Assembly (NCBI RefSeq): GCF_030161395.1
Contig: NZ_BSST01000001.1
Span: forward strand, 3,658,001-3,722,000
DNA from: Thalassotalea insulae
GTDB taxonomy: Bacteria > Pseudomonadota > Gammaproteobacteria > Enterobacterales > Alteromonadaceae
Direction of reading: 5' to 3'
Length of the DNA stretch: 64,000 nucleotides
Shown here: piece after piece, positions 8,266 through 16,485 of the stretch
Numbering within the stretch: the stretch's first letter is position 1
How the letters are laid out: every line of letters begins with the position of its first letter
The notes under the pieces: generated by a model
Databases searched by the model: none
Told to the model about the DNA's origin: nothing
Seen by the model: only the letters and a program-made list of their open reading frames with translations
Program-made: the position numbers and the translations under genes

Positions 8266-9657
8266 GTGAAAAAAACATCATTGATACAAGATGAAAATTT
8301 ATCATTTAAAATAAGCTATCAGTTATTACCTCAAGAATATCAATGCTTAGACCTTTACTTCTCAATACCTGATGAAATGGGCATAAGCGCCAGCACGCTC
8401 AGTGAAGAAAGTTACTTTTATAGTAGTATTAAAGCGCACTGCGCATATTATTCAGATCAAATTCATTTACCCTTGGTACATAGCCGTTTTATCAGCAAGC
8501 AAAAAGGTGAACAAAGTGATTATCGCAGCAATTTAAATTTATTTTCTTATCAATTAAGAATGGCCTTAGATGCTGATTTAAAACAAACATTGCAAAATGA
8601 ATCGACTGATGACTTTTATCAAAGCGCTACTGAATTAGCCGAGCAAACTCAAAATTTATTGAAAAAACTACGACGTTACACGCCATCAGATCCTAAGCTC
8701 AGCTCATATTTTGATAATGTTGATAACTATTTAAGTTGGTATGTTGAACAGTCATTCTTAAACTTGCTAGCAAATGGCCCTAAAAGTAGTGAAAAATCTG
8801 AACAAAGGGAAAGTTTGTTTGAGTTATGTCGACAAGAAAACGCTTATCGTATTGAGCATGAATATAACTCACAAGTCACGCTGGACGATCCTAATCGTAT
8901 TACTAATAAAATGCGACTGTTACAGCGCTTAAGCGAATATGGCGTTGTTTTTCAAAAGAAAACCTATCATTTAAATATTAATTTAAAGCGTGTTGTACGC
9001 GGTACGGTTACTGCGGTCATTATGGCTTTTGTTATGACCATCATACTGAATGCACGATCGGCATTTACCGAAGTGTCCGTTGTATTGATTGCTTTGCTTG
9101 GTTTTATCTACGGACTAAGAGAAACATTTAAAGAAGATATAACACGTATTATTTGGCGTAAAATTCAGCGGGGAAGAGCCAAATGGCAGCATATCTTTAG
9201 TAATAGCGTCACTCATACCAAAATTTGTTCGCAAACCATATGGCTTGAATATATTCGTAAAAAACATTTGCCGAAAAATGTTTCACAACAATTACAAAAA
9301 AGGCGTCAGCAAAATAAACAAGCAGCACAACTGCTTCATTTTCGTTGTGTATCAAAAGTTTTATCAAAAGAGTTTCTGCCAGGCTATGACGAAATACAGA
9401 ATCAAATACTGTTTAATTTAACGCCCTTTGTTCGCTACCTTAAAAAAGGCGAAGGACGATTGTATTCGCTTGACGGCAGTAAAATTTCTAATCAAGGGGT
9501 TGAACGTCGTTATCAAATGACATTGGTTTTAGTGCAAAGCAATAAGAAAAGTGAAGAGTACATACAGCGTTTCAAAATAACAATTAACCGCTCTAAAATT
9601 ATCAATATAGAACCGATGAAAGCTGTACAAAATTTTGATTTGAATAAGGATGCCTGA
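8266..9657 (+). CDS. Unknown membrane protein with central transmembrane hairpin
   Basis: A 463-residue protein not recognised. The first half (to about 240) is soluble and rich in Gln, Ser and charged residues. Two hydrophobic segments follow at about 248-285 (GTVTAVIMAFVMTIIL, then VSVVLIALLGFIYGL), then a strongly basic stretch of about 90 residues (KKHLPK, QKRRQQNK) and a mixed C-terminus. This predicts a membrane hairpin with large cytoplasmic N- and C-terminal domains. The GTG start has AGGAG about 12 nt upstream. It stands alone between a divergent operon and a convergent regulator. No catalytic motif was found and no function is proposed. Confidence 0.75.
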   Translation: MKKTSLIQDENLSFKISYQLLPQEYQCLDLYFSIPDEMGISASTLSEESYFYSSIKAHCAYYSDQIHLPLVHSRFISKQKGEQSDYRSNLNLFSYQLRMALDADLKQTLQNESTDDFYQSATELAEQTQNLLKKLRRYTPSDPKLSSYFDNVDNYLSWYVEQSFLNLLANGPKSSEKSEQRESLFELCRQENAYRIEHEYNSQVTLDDPNRITNKMRLLQRLSEYGVVFQKKTYHLNINLKRVVRGTVTAVIMAFVMTIILNARSAFTEVSVVLIALLGFIYGLRETFKEDITRIIWRKIQRGRAKWQHIFSNSVTHTKICSQTIWLEYIRKKHLPKNVSQQLQKRRQQNKQAAQLLHFRCVSKVLSKEFLPGYDEIQNQILFNLTPFVRYLKKGEGRLYSLDGSKISNQGVERRYQMTLVLVQSNKKSEEYIQRFKITINRSKIINIEPMKAVQNFDLNKDA

Positions 9658-9713
9658 AAACTTAAGGCTCTTTCTAGCTATATCACCTGCGGTGTTAAAG
9701 AACAACTAAAGGG

Positions 9714-9917
9714 CTACTGAATTTTACCAATGGGCATTAATTCACTAACCCCTTGGTTTCTTATATCATTCGTGCACTTTAATTTTTGCTTTATTAAAAC
9801 CAACGACAACGCTATAAACGCCAAACAAAGTATTACAAAAGCAGGCAAGTCAGGTAGATTAAGCGCGTTGCTATACAGTGATAAAGTTTGTACTAAAGTG
9901 ACCAAGGCAAATTCCAA
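9714..9917 (-). CDS. Possible small membrane protein, weak
   Basis: A 67-codon frame with one hydrophobic stretch (LPAFVILCLAFIALSLVLI) ending in basic residues. It begins at TTG with no clear ribosome site, and an equally long frame exists on the other strand. It follows the regulator gene at 9945 in the same direction. Kept only as a possibility. Confidence 0.2.
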   Translation of the reverse strand: MEFALVTLVQTLSLYSNALNLPDLPAFVILCLAFIALSLVLIKQKLKCTNDIRNQGVSELMPIGKIQ

Positions 9918-9944
9918 AGTAATTTAAAAGCAACTAGTAAGCAT

Positions 9945-12344
9945 CTAAGTTATTGGTATCGATTTAACGGGATTGTTCAACTTTAATACAGCTTTTTCTA
10001 TACCTTCCTGGTTCCATAAAGATTCACAATAAACAAGGTGAGAGCTCTTTATTGGATTCAATGGTGTTTTAGTATTATCAATCAAACTATTTTCATAAAG
10101 AGACAGAGTGTTCTCATCATTATTAGTCCATTTTTCCTTATATTTTTGCTTAGTCAGTTGTAGTGTCTCAATCGCATATCGGTGGTTGCCTAATTCATAA
10201 TATGCTTTAGCTTTATATAGATACAATAAGTAACTAGGCTTGGCTTTTTCAGCGACATTGACGGCTTCTTGCCATTGGCCTAAATGCAATAATTCTTCAG
10301 CTTTTGATGTGTTTGCGTATTTCACTGAATCTACATAGCCTAGCTTCTGGTATCGTTTAATTGCATTATTTATGTAGCCCAATGCTTTTTCGTGTTGCTC
10401 TAACTCGGAGTAGGCCCATCCCAGAAGATAATAGCTATCAGCAGTTGTCGAGCCACTTTTTATCTTAGCAAAATCGTTAATTGTTTCGTTAAAGCCTTTA
10501 ATGGCTTGTTGTAAGGCTTTGACATTGATTCCATTTCCCCGGTCAATACCTTGATCTAGTGATGCAAAAGCGCTTAAAAACGAATTAATTTGTAATTTTT
10601 TAGGCGCGTTAATTTGATTTAATAAATGTTGCGCTTCAGCCAAGTATTTATATGACCATTGCCCCTTATGCAGTTGTATATAGAAGTAACCGTGATAATT
10701 TAGCGTATCGATGAGTTCAATAAGGTTACCTGTATTCTTGAATATTTCCTGTGCTTTGTTTAATGCGTTTATTCTTGTCGGAATATCAAAATAGTAGTTT
10801 TGTCCAATGGCTAAATTAGTTCGGCCGATGCCAGTTTGGTCGCCAAGCTGCTGATAATAGTTTAGTGCTTGTGATAACTTTTCTTTATTACGCCTTAAAT
10901 TAATGTCGGGATCTATTTCTAAATGTTTATTACTTGGACTTCCTAAGTAATACAATGAATCAGCTTCATTTTGCAGTGACTTGTACGGTTGGCTAAGTTT
11001 ATCTGCTTGTAACAGTAATAACTGATGTTCTTTACTTTTCCCGGTATGGCGCATTAAGTCCGATTTTGTTCTTAAAAGTTCAGCTTCTTTGTAGGGCAAT
11101 TGGACTTTATTGGCGATGATTAAACCTTCTTCTATTAAATGATTTGCTTTGTGATATTGGTTTTTTTGTATCATTAAACTGGCTAAGCCGTTATATGTCC
11201 CAATGATTAAATATGGATCATCAACATTGTTAATATCTTTAAGCAATTGTTGATATAGTTTTTCAGAACGTTGCCAGTCTCCTAATGTATAAAATGTCTC
11301 TGCAAGTTTTAATTTTACTAAATTGTTATTTGGCTCATGTAATGATGAAGCTTCGAAATACTTGATGGCTAAATGAGCACCTTTACCACGCATAGCTTGG
11401 ATGCCTTTGGCATAATCTTGCTCTGCGTCACTGTTGGTAAAGTACGAATTATCTACTGTTGGTAGTTTTTTTTCTTTATAAATAATATTTGATATTTGGC
11501 TTACTAATGAGGGTAAAGAAGAGGGGAGATTCGGGTATTTAATACTACCGCTAATTACTTCGCCATTTTTGTAGTGAATACGGTAATTAAACCTTAAATT
11601 ATTACCATCTCGGCTTATTGTTGCAGTGATTGCTAATTTGGCGTTTAACTCATTTATTATTTGAGAAATATTGTTTTTATCTAATGTGTGTATGCTTACG
11701 TTATTTTGTGCGAGTATGCCTTGAGTTATATAGGTGGGTACCATGGAAGCCTTAGTTATTTTTCCCAGTCCTTCTATGAACATATCGGAGTAACCGAGTT
11801 CAAGCCACTGAAAATTTTCGCTGCCAGTGTCATTTTTAAATGGTAGAACCACAATTTTCTCTTTGCTTTCTTGGGGGGGATTTTCAACCGGTTCAAAAAG
11901 ATATTGTGTGAAAACTGCAATGAGTAAAATGAAGATAACTGGAACTGTGTATATCAACTTAAAGGTATGTTTTTTTAAGGGCTTTTCTGAAGCTGTGTCG
12001 TTATCGTTTTCAATATTAGCTTTTGAAGCGACCTCTTCAACATCATTATAAATCCATTCATAACCTTTCATATGTACAGTTCGGATGAATTTAGGTGCCT
12101 TAGAAGTTTCACCTAAAAGTTTTCTTATTTCACGAATGCTTTGTAATAGTGAGTTTTCTCTATAGTCAGCTTGGATCCATATGGCTTGCAACAATTCTTC
12201 TTTATTTACAACTCTGTCTTTATTTTCTATTAAGTAGCAAAGTACGTCAGCCACTTTTTTACGCAGATAAACACTTTTTACCGGGCTTATAAGTTCTCGA
12301 GTATCGGTGTTATAGGTAAATTCTGAAAATGTGTATATAGCCAT
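9945..12344 (-). CDS. Membrane-bound CadC/ToxR-like transcriptional regulator with TPR-type periplasmic domain
   Basis: One-component membrane regulator. Residues 1-105 form an OmpR-type winged helix (VNKEELLQAIW, SLLQSIREIRKLLG, FIRTVHMKGYEW). One membrane span follows at about 130-150 (IYTVPVIFILLIAVF), then a large periplasmic part. That part begins with a TolB-like N-terminal segment (KIVVLPFKNDTGSENFQWLE) and continues with many TPR-like helical repeats to the end. The 799-residue length fits this class. It is divergent from the thioredoxin/cupin operon at 12519 across 174 bp, making it the obvious candidate regulator of that operon and of itself. The ribosome site is weak. The signal sensed is unknown. 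Confidence 0.88.
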   Translation of the reverse strand: MAIYTFSEFTYNTDTRELISPVKSVYLRKKVADVLCYLIENKDRVVNKEELLQAIWIQADYRENSLLQSIREIRKLLGETSKAPKFIRTVHMKGYEWIYNDVEEVASKANIENDNDTASEKPLKKHTFKLIYTVPVIFILLIAVFTQYLFEPVENPPQESKEKIVVLPFKNDTGSENFQWLELGYSDMFIEGLGKITKASMVPTYITQGILAQNNVSIHTLDKNNISQIINELNAKLAITATISRDGNNLRFNYRIHYKNGEVISGSIKYPNLPSSLPSLVSQISNIIYKEKKLPTVDNSYFTNSDAEQDYAKGIQAMRGKGAHLAIKYFEASSLHEPNNNLVKLKLAETFYTLGDWQRSEKLYQQLLKDINNVDDPYLIIGTYNGLASLMIQKNQYHKANHLIEEGLIIANKVQLPYKEAELLRTKSDLMRHTGKSKEHQLLLLQADKLSQPYKSLQNEADSLYYLGSPSNKHLEIDPDINLRRNKEKLSQALNYYQQLGDQTGIGRTNLAIGQNYYFDIPTRINALNKAQEIFKNTGNLIELIDTLNYHGYFYIQLHKGQWSYKYLAEAQHLLNQINAPKKLQINSFLSAFASLDQGIDRGNGINVKALQQAIKGFNETINDFAKIKSGSTTADSYYLLGWAYSELEQHEKALGYINNAIKRYQKLGYVDSVKYANTSKAEELLHLGQWQEAVNVAEKAKPSYLLYLYKAKAYYELGNHRYAIETLQLTKQKYKEKWTNNDENTLSLYENSLIDNTKTPLNPIKSSHLVYCESLWNQEGIEKAVLKLNNPVKSIPIT

Positions 12345-12518
12345 AATTAAGATTAAAGCGCATAAAGAGCGAGTACTCTAACATTTTTTTTATAATACAC
12401 TATTTGATCTGATTCATTTTATAAAATTTTAGCTAAATATCATGTCAATTTCATAAGTTTTATCTTTACATTCATCATAATTTTCTCACCAAAATTGATA
12501 AATGAAAGGTGGGAAGTC

Positions 12519-13226
12519 ATGGAGTTTATAGAAAGCCTTATACAAAGTTACTTATCTACGGGAGAGTTATCTTTTGTTGCAATAGCCCTTGTATTTTTTG
12601 CTGGAGTGCTGACAAGTGCTACTCCATGTGTTTATCCAATGATCCCTATTACCGTAGGTATTTTTGGTTATGAATCTAAAAACAAGGCGAACAATAAGTT
12701 AGGTCCTGTTTTTTATATAGGTGGTTTGGCTGTAATTTATGGTGGTTTGGGGGTGTTTGCTGCGTCTACAGGAAAGTTATTTGGCGAGATATCAACGAGC
12801 CCGTTTGGTTATATTTTGATCGCTAACTTGTGTCTCATTTTTGCAGCTTGGATGATGGGATGGGTGAATTTTCCTAACTTTACTGTCGCACAGAACGTAC
12901 AAAACCGGTTTAGTCATCCATATATACGTCTATTTCTTATGGGGGGAGCATCTGGTTTAGTTGCCGCCCCTTGTACTGCCCCCGTCTTAGGTATGTTGCT
13001 GTTATATATTGCGTCTAAAGGCGATATTGTATATGGCGCAATCTTAATGATTTCTTTTGCCTATGGTTTAGGTGCATTGTTATTGCTCTTGGCGTTTTCT
13101 TCACAATGGTTCTCTCGCTTGCCTAAACCCGGCCCCTGGATGAAGTACAACAAATATCTAATGAGCTTAATCATGTTATTGAGCGCAGAATACTTTTTAG
13201 TTGAAGCAAGTAAATTACTCTTTTGA
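12519..13226 (+). CDS. CcdA/DsbD-beta-like transmembrane thiol-disulfide transporter
   Basis: Moves reducing equivalents from cytoplasmic thioredoxin across the inner membrane. The protein is almost wholly transmembrane and has the two signature cysteines of the DsbD beta/CcdA family: Cys37 in ATPCVYPMIP and Cys152 in AAPCTAPVLG. The ATG at 12519 is chosen over an upstream in-frame TTG because AGGTGGGA lies just before it; this gives 235 residues. It lacks the DsbD alpha and gamma thioredoxin domains, which may be supplied by the soluble proteins encoded downstream. First gene of a six-gene operon with short gaps, divergent from the regulator at 9945-12344. Confidence 0.88.
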   Translation: MEFIESLIQSYLSTGELSFVAIALVFFAGVLTSATPCVYPMIPITVGIFGYESKNKANNKLGPVFYIGGLAVIYGGLGVFAASTGKLFGEISTSPFGYILIANLCLIFAAWMMGWVNFPNFTVAQNVQNRFSHPYIRLFLMGGASGLVAAPCTAPVLGMLLLYIASKGDIVYGAILMISFAYGLGALLLLLAFSSQWFSRLPKPGPWMKYNKYLMSLIMLLSAEYFLVEASKLLF

Positions 13227-13235
13227 GGAAAAAAT

Positions 13236-13712
13236 ATGAAAAAAACTATTTTATTAGTTGGTTTAATTGTTTGTCTTAGCAGCCACGCACATGTGACAGA
13301 GAAGACAAATGCTCAGCATGACGCCTCTGTGTATTCTGGCGTTATAGCACCGAAACCTATCACTCAATATAAAAACAATGAAAACATAGTATTTAAAATT
13401 CTGTTAGAAAAAAGGAATTATGAAGCTGCATCATTTGAGCTGGCTGAAATAACGATACCACCAGGAATTAATGTACCAGGACATACGCACAATTCTGATG
13501 AATACATATATGTGCTTAGCGGTGAACTGGAGCATAAAATTGGTAATAAAAGCGTTATTTTAAAAGCTGGTGATATAGGTATAGCACCTAAGCATATTAA
13601 GGTTTCACATCGGGCGATATCTGATACAGAAGTGAAGACTCTGGTTATTTGGACACCAACGGGAGAAGCGGAGTATTGGCAAAAAATTCTAAGTACAAGT
13701 ATGAAAAAGTAA
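13236..13712 (+). CDS. Exported single-domain cupin protein
   Basis: Signal peptide (MKKTILLVGLIVCLSSHA) and a cupin_2 barrel. Motif 1 is PGHTHNSDEYIYVLSG, with metal ligands His83, His85 and Glu89; motif 2 supplies His125. It therefore probably binds one divalent metal in the periplasm. Cupins range from sensors to dioxygenases and isomerases, so no reaction is assigned. Ten nt after the CcdA-like gene and 20 nt before a thioredoxin gene, it is part of the redox operon. A periplasmic cupin in a disulfide-reduction operon is unusual and could mark the physiological substrate. Confidence 0.85.
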   Translation: MKKTILLVGLIVCLSSHAHVTEKTNAQHDASVYSGVIAPKPITQYKNNENIVFKILLEKRNYEAASFELAEITIPPGINVPGHTHNSDEYIYVLSGELEHKIGNKSVILKAGDIGIAPKHIKVSHRAISDTEVKTLVIWTPTGEAEYWQKILSTSMKK

Positions 13713-13732
13713 TTAATTTTTAGGAGGTCGTC

Positions 13733-14254
13733 ATGAGTTTATCATCCTTAATCACTAACAAAATAAGTGCAATAGCAAGTTTAATATTAATAGTGCTTTC
13801 ATTAAATGTAACAGTATTTGCCCAAGAAGGGACTAATACCGGAGATATCGCGCCAAAATTTAATGTGACCACATTAGCTGGGGAATTCGTCAATAGCGTG
13901 TTACTGAAAGATAAAAAACCTATCTATTTAAAATTTTGGGCAACTTGGTGTAGCTACTGCAAAGAAGAGATGCCTCATTTACAAAAAATATTTGATCGAT
14001 ATGGTCACAATATTGAAGTGGTTGCTATCAATATAGGCATGAATGATTCAATTAAACGCATTGGGCGTTTTTTTGAAAAGTACCAATATAACTTACCCGT
14101 TGTTTTTGATGAAAAAGGGGAATTAGTTGAAAAGTTCATGATCAGAGGTACACCGCAACATATCTTGATCGATGAACAAGGAAAAATAGTGCATCGTTCT
14201 GCTCTTATCACTGACGACTTGCATAATAAAATTGTGCAACTTTCAAATAAATAA
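13733..14254 (+). CDS. TlpA-like periplasmic thioredoxin
   Basis: Thiol-disulfide oxidoreductase. Signal peptide or anchor at residues 1-30 (LILIVLSLNVTVFAQ), TlpA/ResA signature FWATWCSYCKEE (Cys73/Cys76), cis-Pro loop GTPQHILID. Preceded by a strong AGGAGG site. Very similar to domain one of the protein at 1-861, down to KFWATWC and the region after it. It should receive electrons from the CcdA-like protein and reduce a partner in the periplasm; the partner is unknown, with the next two thioredoxin-fold proteins and the cupin as candidates. Confidence 0.88.
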   Translation: MSLSSLITNKISAIASLILIVLSLNVTVFAQEGTNTGDIAPKFNVTTLAGEFVNSVLLKDKKPIYLKFWATWCSYCKEEMPHLQKIFDRYGHNIEVVAINIGMNDSIKRIGRFFEKYQYNLPVVFDEKGELVEKFMIRGTPQHILIDEQGKIVHRSALITDDLHNKIVQLSNK

Positions 14255-14268
14255 TCTTAGGAGGGCAT

Positions 14269-14766
14269 ATGAATCAATTAGTTAAAGTGTTTTTTATGTT
14301 AGCACTATTAGTGTGTTCGTCTTTAATCAGTATCGAAAGTAGAGCGTTAACTATCGACACTAAAGCGCCATTGTTAAATACCAAAGCTATTAATGGTACT
14401 GAACTTAATAGCACCAAATTATTAACCACTAAGCCAATTTATTTAGTGTTTTTTGACCCATACAATGCACAAATATTAAAACAGTCTCAATTACTTTTTA
14501 AAAAATACTCAAAAAGTATGACTTTTATAGCGCTTGCCCCCGGAATTAATAACAATACAGGAATTACCCAGTGGGCTGCTTCAGATAAAGGTGTCGAATT
14601 TCCGGTCGTATTTGATAAAGACAACAAAATATTTAGAGCCTTTGATGCCTGGGATCAACCAACTCAAATACTTATAGGCCAAGGCGGTAAGGTTAAGTTT
14701 TATAGTCAAAGCCCATCAGCAGATGTTCAGCCTGCAATAGAGTCACTATTAATGGGAGTCCAATAA
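14269..14766 (+). CDS. Degenerate thioredoxin-fold exported protein lacking catalytic cysteines
   Basis: Signal peptide ending near residue 26 (the only Cys, in LLVCSS, lies inside it), then a thioredoxin fold matching its neighbours: KPIYLVFFDPYN sits where the TlpA proteins have FWATWCxxC, followed by FPVVFDKDNKIFRAFDAWDQPTQILIGQGG. Both active-site cysteines are gone, so it cannot perform dithiol exchange and may be a binding, chaperone or scaffold subunit of the neighbouring system. Preceded by AGGAGGG. The 14- and 2-nt gaps to its neighbours indicate one mRNA. Confidence 0.82.
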   Translation: MNQLVKVFFMLALLVCSSLISIESRALTIDTKAPLLNTKAINGTELNSTKLLTTKPIYLVFFDPYNAQILKQSQLLFKKYSKSMTFIALAPGINNNTGITQWAASDKGVEFPVVFDKDNKIFRAFDAWDQPTQILIGQGGKVKFYSQSPSADVQPAIESLLMGVQ

Positions 14767-14768
14767 AG

Positions 14769-15296
14769 ATGAAAACTTATTTTAAATTATTAGGAACCTT
14801 TCTAATGTTTTTTTGGTTTACTTATAGTGCTAACGCTTATAATCAAATGTCTATTACATCTGATATATCAGCAGAAACTTTATCTGGAGCTCCCATATCT
14901 TACAAAATGAATGCCCTAGATAAACCGTTATTGATTTTGTTTTCAGATAGCTTATGCCCATTTCATCATTTGCCTAACTGTGAAGCTAAAATTGAAAAGT
15001 TTAAACAAGTGGCCCAATTATTTGATACCAAGGTTAATTTTTTGCAAGTAGTAAAAGGGTATTATGTAACCCAAAATGATGTAATTAACTACAATAAGAA
15101 ATTTAATATAAAAGTTTCGACTATTTGGGATACGGAGAATAAACTGTTTAAGTTATATAATGTATTTTCTAATCCTTACGCTATTCTAATAAATAAAAGT
15201 GGCAAAATAACATACCGCAAAGATGACTTTATTGGAGAGTTAGCAAAGGAAATAGGACATTTAGCGGAAGAAAAGGCTAGCAATATACATAGGTAG
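14769..15296 (+). CDS. Thioredoxin-fold exported protein with spaced cysteine pair
   Basis: Signal peptide MKTYFKLLGTFLMFFWF, then SANA. The thioredoxin-like domain has SDSLCPFHHLPNC, so Cys63 and Cys71 form a CX7C pair rather than CXXC, plus a cis-Pro-type loop SNPYAILIN. The C-half (IWDTENKLFKLYNVFSNPYAILI) aligns by eye with the second domain of the protein at 1-861 (ALDKTNQLFHQYAVNDLPTLILI), which has CX14C at the same place. The spaced Cys pair may be redox-active or metal-binding; neither is proven. It starts 2 nt after the previous stop, indicating translational coupling. Confidence 0.8.
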   Translation: MKTYFKLLGTFLMFFWFTYSANAYNQMSITSDISAETLSGAPISYKMNALDKPLLILFSDSLCPFHHLPNCEAKIEKFKQVAQLFDTKVNFLQVVKGYYVTQNDVINYNKKFNIKVSTIWDTENKLFKLYNVFSNPYAILINKSGKITYRKDDFIGELAKEIGHLAEEKASNIHR

Positions 15297-15314
15297 CAAA
15301 AAGGAGAATAAGAT

Positions 15315-16097
15315 GTGAAACGCTTTATTATAAAAATAAGCAAAATTAGCATTTTTATTTTTCTGATACTTACCCATACTCAAGTAAATGCAGAGGCCAA
15401 GGTGATCACCTTGGCTTCTCAAACATTAGCTTCCCCAATCGCTAGTTGGCCTGAATTTCATCGAGAAATAGTCAAAGCAGCGTTTAATGCAAGTGGATAT
15501 AAAGTAGAGTTTGTTTATATGCCCTGGTCAAGGGCTCTTAAGGAAGTTCAAAAAAGTACTTTTGATGGGGCTTTCGCTGTTTGGTATACCCATGAGCGAA
15601 ATGAACAGTTTTTATTATCATCACCTTATCTAACTGAAGATCTCGTTTTTATAAAGTCTAAGGCTAATGAGATTTCATATGATGGAGATTTATCAAAATT
15701 AAGAGATGTTACTATAGGCGTGGTGACGGGATGGACCATTTCGCCAGAGTTTGATTCGGCCAGTTATTTAAACAAATATCAAGTGACATCAACTGAGCAA
15801 CTATTTGAAATGCTAAAGCAAGGTAGAATAGACTTGGTGGCGACAAGTTTACAAATGTATAAAGGGTTCAATGACAAAAACCAAAAAGATACATTTAAAA
15901 AATATATAAATGAGTTTGATGTCTTAGCTAATAAATTAGGTAGTTTGTCCTCACATGTTGCATTTCCCAAATCATCTCCCAAAAGTAACTTATTTAAAAA
16001 ATCATTCGAGCAAGGCTTAAAAAAAATATTTTTGAATAAAAAACTTGCCAAAATTGAACAGAAGTTTGGGTATAAAACCGGACTCCCTTGCTACTGA
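15315..16097 (+). CDS. Periplasmic solute-binding protein (SBP_bac_3 type)
   Basis: Signal peptide (ISIFIFLILTHTQVNA) followed by a family-3 solute-binding fold: VEFVYMPWSRALKEVQ, FDGAFAVWYTHERNEQFLLS, TIGVVTGWTIS, QGRIDLVATS. Many single-gene members near no ABC permease act as sensors or are of unknown role; no permease is present here. The start is GTG at 15315, since an ATG two bases earlier runs straight into a stop; AAGGAG is 8 nt upstream. Last gene of the redox operon. The final codons and stop abut an IS3-family remnant, so its natural C-terminus may have been altered. Confidence 0.82.
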   Translation: MKRFIIKISKISIFIFLILTHTQVNAEAKVITLASQTLASPIASWPEFHREIVKAAFNASGYKVEFVYMPWSRALKEVQKSTFDGAFAVWYTHERNEQFLLSSPYLTEDLVFIKSKANEISYDGDLSKLRDVTIGVVTGWTISPEFDSASYLNKYQVTSTEQLFEMLKQGRIDLVATSLQMYKGFNDKNQKDTFKKYINEFDVLANKLGSLSSHVAFPKSSPKSNLFKKSFEQGLKKIFLNKKLAKIEQKFGYKTGLPCY

Positions 16098-16227
16098 ACG
16101 ACCTCTTTCAGTAACTTGTTTAACAGCCTGGATCTTAAATTCTTCTGGAAATCTTTTGGCGCTCATTCATCCTCCTAATACACAAAGTTTACTACTTATA
16201 TGTGTCTAGGAAAATCTGGTCATTTCA
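16084..16227 (-). mobile_element. IS3-family insertion sequence remnant (left end and start of orfA)
   Basis: On the minus strand an ATG at 16167, preceded by AGGAGGA, opens MSAKRFPEEFKIQAVKQVTE followed by RGRSVA, the N-terminus of an IS3-family OrfA (helix-turn-helix transposase subunit). About 36 bases upstream lies a terminal inverted-repeat-like sequence (16203-16227) that begins TGA when read in the orfA direction and contains GACCAGATTTTCC. The rest of orfA and all of orfB are missing; homology stops near 16084, at the end of the solute-binding-protein gene. An old, immobile scar marking a deletion or insertion boundary. Confidence 0.8.
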
Positions 16228-16260
16228 ATATACCTCGATAAACATTGTGGATATAGCAAT

Positions 16261-16458
16261 TTACACCAAATTTCTTTCTAACTGATTTACCCTATTTTGT
16301 AGCCTTGTTATCTGAATTTTCATTGTGCTTATCTCTTCTGTAAGTCGGTGGATCTCAATCACTTCATCGATTAGGTAATCGGTTGTACTCATTGACATCA
16401 ACTCTAGTAACTTTTGGGCTTTGGTTTTCAAGTTTTGCCATTTTTGTTTGTTAAACAT
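16261..16458 (-). CDS. Small coiled-coil protein
   Basis: About 65 residues from the ATG at 16458 (GTG at 16470 is an alternative), almost entirely amphipathic helix: LKTKAQKLLELMS, then TMKIQITRLQNRVNQLERNL with heptad-spaced Leu, Ile and Val. No signal peptide, so cytoplasmic; likely oligomeric. It lies 27 nt after the beta-barrel gene and is probably the last gene of the exporter operon starting at 20885. The ribosome site is weak and the family is not recognised. Confidence 0.6.
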   Translation of the reverse strand: MFNKQKWQNLKTKAQKLLELMSMSTTDYLIDEVIEIHRLTEEISTMKIQITRLQNRVNQLERNLV

Positions 16459-16485
16459 GTCTATTCTCACTAAGTGGTCGATTAA

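Noticed and set aside
9730..9927. 65-codon plus-strand frame in the gap after the unknown membrane protein
   Set aside because: No ribosome site, overlaps an equally weak frame on the other strand, and shows no protein-like pattern.
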